A stretch of 32,113 bases of DNA. It comes from Candidatus Levybacteria bacterium RIFCSPHIGHO2_01_FULL_38_26 (GTDB taxonomy: Bacteria > Patescibacteriota > Microgenomatia > Levybacterales > UBA12049). The position numbers were made by a program, and so were the translations under genes. Under the pieces are notes generated by a model that worked only from the letters and a program-made list of their open reading frames with translations, was not told the origin of the DNA and did no database searches. Location: the NCBI GenBank assembly GCA_001782075.1, contig MFNO01000033.1:1-32113 (forward strand), written 5' to 3'. Every line of letters begins with the position of its first letter. Position 1 is the first letter of the stretch. Shown here piece after piece: positions 28,214 through 32,113 of the stretch.

Positions 28214-29806
28214 ATGAAAGCGTCTGCTCGCCTTGTCTTAACCTTCATTCTATTTTCTATTTTCTATTTTCTATTTTCTATCCCTGTGTCAGCTCAGCCG
28301 CAAATTCCCCAAGTAAATCCCTATCTCAACCCCAATACCAACCCCGATGTACCTAAAAACCAGCATACGTGGGTACAGACCGTGATGATTGACGTGATGT
28401 CTGCTATGGCTTGCCAGATAGCTGGCGTTGACCCCACAGATCAAAACGGCAAATGTCTTGGCGTTGATCCCAAGACAGGAGATATTGGATTTGTCCAGGG
28501 CGGAGGGGGGGCAATTGGAGTAACCGCAAAAATGATTGGCATGCTTTATACTCCTCCTTTTCACACCGCCGATTACTTCAAATACCTCGCGAATAATTTT
28601 GGCATTGCAAAGCCAACTCATGCCCAGGGAACATCCGGCGGATTTACCGGACTTCTGCCGGTACAGTCTCTTTGGAGTGCGTTCAGAGATATAGTCTATT
28701 TTCTCTTTGTAATTATTTTTATCGTCATTGGTATTGCGATAATGCTTAGGATTAGACTGGATCCAAGAACCGTAATGACTATCCAAAATCAAATACCAAG
28801 AATCATAATCGGAATCCTTCTTCTCACTTTCTCTTTTGCTATCGCTGGATTTCTGATTGATCTTATGTACCTAACAATTTTCGTAAGCTACAATGTTATT
28901 TCAACTGCTATTCCGGCAACCGCGAGTCTAAATCCCCTGTCTCTTCAGGGATCAACTCCTTTTGCGGCTGCTGACGGAATTGGAGGGGTTGTTGGAATAT
29001 CGTGGGGCGTAGGCGGGGTGATAAAGGATATGATTACCAACTTTCTTGGAATACAACAAATTTCTAGTTTTGCGGGCATTATGGCCCTTTTCACGTCTCC
29101 CCCAAATATAGCGACTATAATAATTGGAATTATCTCTCTGGCTGTCGGCGCAACGGTTGGTATTTTCACCGCATTTCTCGGACCTGGTGCATTTGTTACC
29201 GGAGGAATTGCAGCCATCGGGACATATGCCGCAATTACGGATTTCATCCCCCATGTTCTGGCTTTTCTTTTAATTGTCGTCATTCTTTTCATCGCGCTTA
29301 TCAGACTCTGGATCACCCTGATTATAACCTATGTCAGCATCCTTATTAGCGTAGTCCTTTCTCCCTTCTGGATAGCGGGATCGCTCTTGCCCGGCAGTCC
29401 TATTGGTTTTACAGCCTGGATTAGAAACATGATTGCCAATCTTGCTGTTTTTCCGGCTGTTATAATCATGTTCCTTTTGGCAAAAGCTTTTATGGATGCT
29501 TTTGGATCCGGATCATCGGCTAATCAATTTGTCCCGCCTCTTGTAGGAGACCCAGGGACCCCAAGCGCTATCGCTCATCTTATTGGCTTTGGAATCCTAC
29601 TCATGACGCCAAATGTAGCAAATATGGTCAAACAAGCCCTCAAAGCCCCAAGTATTTCAGGAGCGCCTATTACTGCTGCTATTGGAGCTGGAGTTGCTCC
29701 ATATACTTCTGGTGCTAGAGCTGTAGCAGCTGGTTATACCAAACTACCAGCGCCAGGAGCGCGAGGAGGATGGGGATCAGCAGCAAGACAAATATTCAGA
29801 TTTTAA
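28214..29806 (+). CDS. Polytopic membrane protein, VirB6/TrbL-like
   Basis: I place the start at the ATG (28214), giving a 530-residue protein with a clean signal sequence (MKASARLVLTFILFS, ending PVSAQ); the ORF-track start adds 15 residues that spoil it. A secreted loop follows, then about six to seven membrane helices (e.g. YFLFVIIFIVIGIAIMLRI, IIIGILLLTFSFAIAGFLI) and glycine-rich tracts. The layout resembles VirB6/TrbL-type channel proteins of type IV secretion or pilus systems, which are common in CPR genomes. No other T4SS gene is visible here, so this is moderate. The signal peptide is encoded by a heptamer repeat. It converges on the methyltransferase gene, 2 nt apart. Confidence 0.7.
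   Translation: MKASARLVLTFILFSIFYFLFSIPVSAQPQIPQVNPYLNPNTNPDVPKNQHTWVQTVMIDVMSAMACQIAGVDPTDQNGKCLGVDPKTGDIGFVQGGGGAIGVTAKMIGMLYTPPFHTADYFKYLANNFGIAKPTHAQGTSGGFTGLLPVQSLWSAFRDIVYFLFVIIFIVIGIAIMLRIRLDPRTVMTIQNQIPRIIIGILLLTFSFAIAGFLIDLMYLTIFVSYNVISTAIPATASLNPLSLQGSTPFAAADGIGGVVGISWGVGGVIKDMITNFLGIQQISSFAGIMALFTSPPNIATIIIGIISLAVGATVGIFTAFLGPGAFVTGGIAAIGTYAAITDFIPHVLAFLLIVVILFIALIRLWITLIITYVSILISVVLSPFWIAGSLLPGSPIGFTAWIRNMIANLAVFPAVIIMFLLAKAFMDAFGSGSSANQFVPPLVGDPGTPSAIAHLIGFGILLMTPNVANMVKQALKAPSISGAPITAAIGAGVAPYTSGARAVAAGYTKLPAPGARGGWGSAARQIFRF
28248..28280. repeat. Heptamer repeat (TTTTCTA x4) in signal peptide
   Basis: A partial TTCTA followed by four exact TTTTCTA units. It encodes the hydrophobic core ILFSIFYFLFSI of the signal sequence, so length changes here would alter or shift the frame of the signal peptide. 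Confidence 0.85.
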
Positions 29807-29808
29807 TT

Positions 29809-31005
29809 TTAAGGACACGCAATTCTGAAATTATCAACGCTTTTCATACTGTTCTCCGAAGCTATAAAAGCATAGGTAGCACAAAGACCCTTCAACTCGC
29901 TCCATGATCCAGAACGAAGATTCTTTGCTAACCTCTGCTCATTTTCGTATTTAACCGAACGAAAACCAAACTCCTTTAATAATTTTAAAAAAATATCAAA
30001 ATACATTGGAAAATACAAAAGGTTTTTCCCAGCATTCTCATATGCATCTTCCAAATCAATATCAATAATGTCTTTTGTATGCGCATATAAATCCTTAGGA
30101 AGTCCTAAGTGTCCAGTCTCCCACCTGAATAGCGATGGCCTGTGTTCGTCGATAACAACAAAAAGCGATTCACAAGGAACACGCCTTACGTAATCAATAA
30201 AAGTAGAGATGGCATGAACAGGAACGTAGGCTCGCTGTCCACTATGCATCTGCCAGCCGGAGATATCAAAATACTTGCCATTGTTATCTTTATATATACC
30301 GTTATCTAATTCTATATTTCTGCGATACAACAGCTTCTTATCTAACACAATTTCTCTCAAAATTCTATTTTTAACGCTAATTCCTATCAATGCATTTGGA
30401 AACGATATTTCTTTTCTAGTATTTATAAAAATCTCAGGAGGAATACTATCCAGACTATAAGCAAACAAAACAATACATGGAGAGTTAATCTTAATTTCTT
30501 TTATTGACGATGATATCTGCCTTAGATTTTTGCTTATTCCTTCTTTTTTGAACCTCTTAACAATTACATCATGGAGTCTGCTGTTTTTTTCTACTCCACT
30601 CCATAAAACATTACAGCCGATTTTCTTAGCAGCCTTTATCAAATTAACTGCCAAACTACCGTCTCCTGGTCCAACTTCTATCACCTCTGAGTAATTCTTA
30701 TCCTTACACAAAGCCGCTAAAGCCTTCGGCCAGTAAGCACAATTGGCGGTTGCACCAAAATTTTTATTGACAGAATGATACCCATGCTGCCCAAATTGAT
30801 CAATATTAATAAATTCAGAGTAAGTAAGAAAGCTCTCCTTTTCTTTACAGGCAGCCTCAAGCTCTTCTGCCAATTTTTTATTTTTTATCTCAACTGATTT
30901 GAGCGAATAATTTCTCTTCTTCCAAGCGTCATAGTTCTTCCTTCCTGCAACTAGACTTGATAATTTATAACTAATATAATCATGCAGAAATTTTTGGAAA
31001 CTCAT
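29809..31005 (-). CDS. SAM-dependent methyltransferase (MidA/NDUFAF7-like)
   Basis: In this 398-residue protein the class I methyltransferase motif I is EVIEVGPGDGSLAVNLIKA (about 138-156), whose EVGPGxG form is characteristic of MidA/NDUFAF7 enzymes that methylate arginine on respiratory or other proteins. Preceding HGYHSVNKNFGATANCAYWPKAL fits the MidA N-terminal region. The middle SLDSIPPEIF is at the position of the family DxxP-type motif. The C-terminal ALIGI and FVVIDEHRPSL strands complete the fold. The substrate in a CPR cell is unknown. It starts 18 nt after the neighbouring gene on the same strand, so they are likely cotranscribed. Confidence 0.75.
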   Translation of the reverse strand: MSFQKFLHDYISYKLSSLVAGRKNYDAWKKRNYSLKSVEIKNKKLAEELEAACKEKESFLTYSEFINIDQFGQHGYHSVNKNFGATANCAYWPKALAALCKDKNYSEVIEVGPGDGSLAVNLIKAAKKIGCNVLWSGVEKNSRLHDVIVKRFKKEGISKNLRQISSSIKEIKINSPCIVLFAYSLDSIPPEIFINTRKEISFPNALIGISVKNRILREIVLDKKLLYRRNIELDNGIYKDNNGKYFDISGWQMHSGQRAYVPVHAISTFIDYVRRVPCESLFVVIDEHRPSLFRWETGHLGLPKDLYAHTKDIIDIDLEDAYENAGKNLLYFPMYFDIFLKLLKEFGFRSVKYENEQRLAKNLRSGSWSELKGLCATYAFIASENSMKSVDNFRIACP

Positions 31006-31023
31006 GCTAATAGACTCTTAACC

Positions 31024-32113
31024 TTAAGTTTTTGTTGTTGCGGACTCTTCACCAGTTTTAACTAAAAAGCCAGCTGCAGCTATTGGGAACATGTCACGGA
31101 GAAAAGCCAGGAACATCCAAAATCCTTTTACCTTGAATTTCTTGCGAAATCTCTCGTATAAATCTGTAGTTATTCGCCCTTCCTCATTTATCCCTTTTCG
31201 TAAAATTTCCGCTTGCAATGCTTGGTCTAAAAAGTTTCTGATTTCGTAAATGTTGTGGGTAGATCCGAATGGCCCTATATATTTTTGAGCAAGAGATGTA
31301 GGTCGTCTAAATACACGTTTTACTCCGTTTACCAACATTCCCTCTTTAAAAGCAAAGCTAACAATTTGCCCCAACCTGCCTTGTGATATTGGGCCACCCT
31401 CTCTGGTAAAATCAATATATCCCTCAAGAATAGGCGCCACATCGTTTTGAGCACTCTCAAGCCCATTAGGATCACCTAATGACTTTACTACTTTACCAAG
31501 TATTTCTTTTGCCTGATCTAGTGTCAAGGCGCCAGGATTAGATATCAATTGAGTTAATCCCCCCCCTCCTTCATAGAAGGAAACCAGATCTGACCCTGTT
31601 CTTCTTTTGTAAAACTCTGTTCCAGCTTCGCTATAATCAGCAGTCTCGAACAAAACATCATTCATGATAGGATTTGATGGAAACCTTACCTCAGCAAGAT
31701 TGCCAACAAGCCTCTTGCCCACGTTTCTTATCTGTTCTAGCAGTTTTACTTCTTCTGCTGACAACTTCGCTCCTTCGCTAGGTTTTTCTATTGGCGCTCC
31801 CTCTATTGGCGCAGGTATTAGACCTTCCTCGCCTGACACTGGAGCTGGAGGCAATCCTTCTCCAGCCTGCGGTGTACCTGACTGAAGTTGAGTTAATGCT
31901 TCATCAAAACTCATGTCTCTTCCCTCTGCAATTGATCTCATTCTTATTTCCTGGGCAACAGTCAGTTTTTCTCGCAGTTTTGCCCATAGTGGCGTATCTT
32001 CTTTTTCTCCTGTCATCTCATTTTTAGTTATGTACATACTGTTACCAATAGCCTTTAGCCTATTATTCAATTCCTCGTTTCCGTCTAATTCCATCCCATA
32101 CAATATGCTTGCC
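31024..32113 (-). CDS. Helical hypothetical protein, 5' end beyond window
   Basis: The ORF track starts at a TTG (32103), but the frame stays open through 32113 (ASI upstream of LYGMELDG), so the true start lies outside the window. At least 362 residues are visible. The N-terminal part has a Pro-rich linker (SGEEGLIPAPIEGAPIEKPSEG) between helical segments, and the C-terminal part is mainly helical, ending with a hydrophobic FWMFLAFLRDMFPIAAAGFL that may be a membrane-associated helix. No conserved motif is recognised. It is directly upstream of the MidA-like gene on the same strand. Confidence 0.7.
   Translation of the reverse strand, partial: ASILYGMELDGNEELNNRLKAIGNSMYITKNEMTGEKEDTPLWAKLREKLTVAQEIRMRSIAEGRDMSFDEALTQLQSGTPQAGEGLPPAPVSGEEGLIPAPIEGAPIEKPSEGAKLSAEEVKLLEQIRNVGKRLVGNLAEVRFPSNPIMNDVLFETADYSEAGTEFYKRRTGSDLVSFYEGGGGLTQLISNPGALTLDQAKEILGKVVKSLGDPNGLESAQNDVAPILEGYIDFTREGGPISQGRLGQIVSFAFKEGMLVNGVKRVFRRPTSLAQKYIGPFGSTHNIYEIRNFLDQALQAEILRKGINEEGRITTDLYERFRKKFKVKGFWMFLAFLRDMFPIAAAGFLVKTGEESATTKT

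Noticed and set aside
1-32113. CRISPR array, rRNA genes, insertion sequences or prophage
   Set aside because: No spaced direct-repeat array, rRNA signature, transposase or phage structural gene was seen on either strand.
1-32113. Alternative genetic code with UGA read as glycine
   Set aside because: Conserved genes such as smpB and the histidine kinase end at UGA at the expected length, and no in-frame UGA is needed inside conserved genes.

Overview
The window looks like part of a small-genome candidate phyla radiation (Patescibacteria) bacterium, most probably of the Microgenomates type. The evidence is an AT-rich, tightly packed gene set, short or absent 5' leaders, a minimal glycolytic set (GAPDH, a shortened PGK), two penicillin-binding proteins, a SpoIID-type protein in a non-sporulating context, a LytR_C protein, a CvpA-CAP fusion, small lineage-restricted membrane proteins and AT-rich heptamer repeats inside genes. 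UGA acts as a stop (e.g. smpB, the histidine kinase), so the code is standard. The lineage is inferred from family content, not from a marker tree.

Layout. 1-2.3 kb (minus): HD hydrolase, CBS-methyltransferase fusion, and a secreted protein cut by the window edge. 2.3-3.8 kb (minus): two paralogous GNAT acetyltransferases, one broken by a single-base frameshift. 3.9-9.5 kb (minus): GAPDH, cytidylate-kinase-like protein and EamA transporter as one unit, then histidine kinase, PGK and CvpA-CAP protein. 9.6-14 kb (plus): tandem class A PBPs. 14-15.2 kb (minus): ribulose-phosphate 3-epimerase and LytR_C protein. 15.3-19.6 kb (plus): a four-gene envelope operon (coiled-coil SpoIID protein, PH-domain membrane protein, small membrane protein, pseudo-phosphatase/beta-propeller receptor-like protein). 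19.6-21.1 kb (minus): GT-C-like membrane protein. 21.1-22.0 kb (plus): smpB and tmRNA (ssrA). 22.0-22.5 kb: GC-rich hairpins and a GIY-YIG remnant. 22.5-24.1 kb: isoprenoid-synthase-like protein and ComF. 24.1-27.2 kb: six tRNAs (four Ser, two Arg) interleaved with small or hypothetical genes and a NUDIX hydrolase. 27.2-32.1 kb: lipoprotein, VirB6/TrbL-like membrane protein, MidA-like methyltransferase and an edge-truncated helical protein.

How it works together. Much of the window serves the cell envelope: PBPs make peptidoglycan, while the SpoIID, LytR_C, CvpA-CAP and receptor-like proteins probably remodel or sense it. GAPDH, PGK and RPE supply lower glycolysis and pentose phosphate steps. 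smpB and ssrA form a complete trans-translation module.

The most interesting observations are: a tmRNA with an unusually long 36-residue tag ending ALAYA; a covarying hairpin exactly 5 nt upstream of both tRNA-Arg genes; a tRNA-Arg with a GCG anticodon; many -10 boxes placed so that transcription would start on or within about 10 nt of the start codon, against a second promoter class (TGATATAT -10, leader, Shine-Dalgarno); heptanucleotide repeat tracts inside glycolytic genes; and protein genes that end inside tRNA genes.
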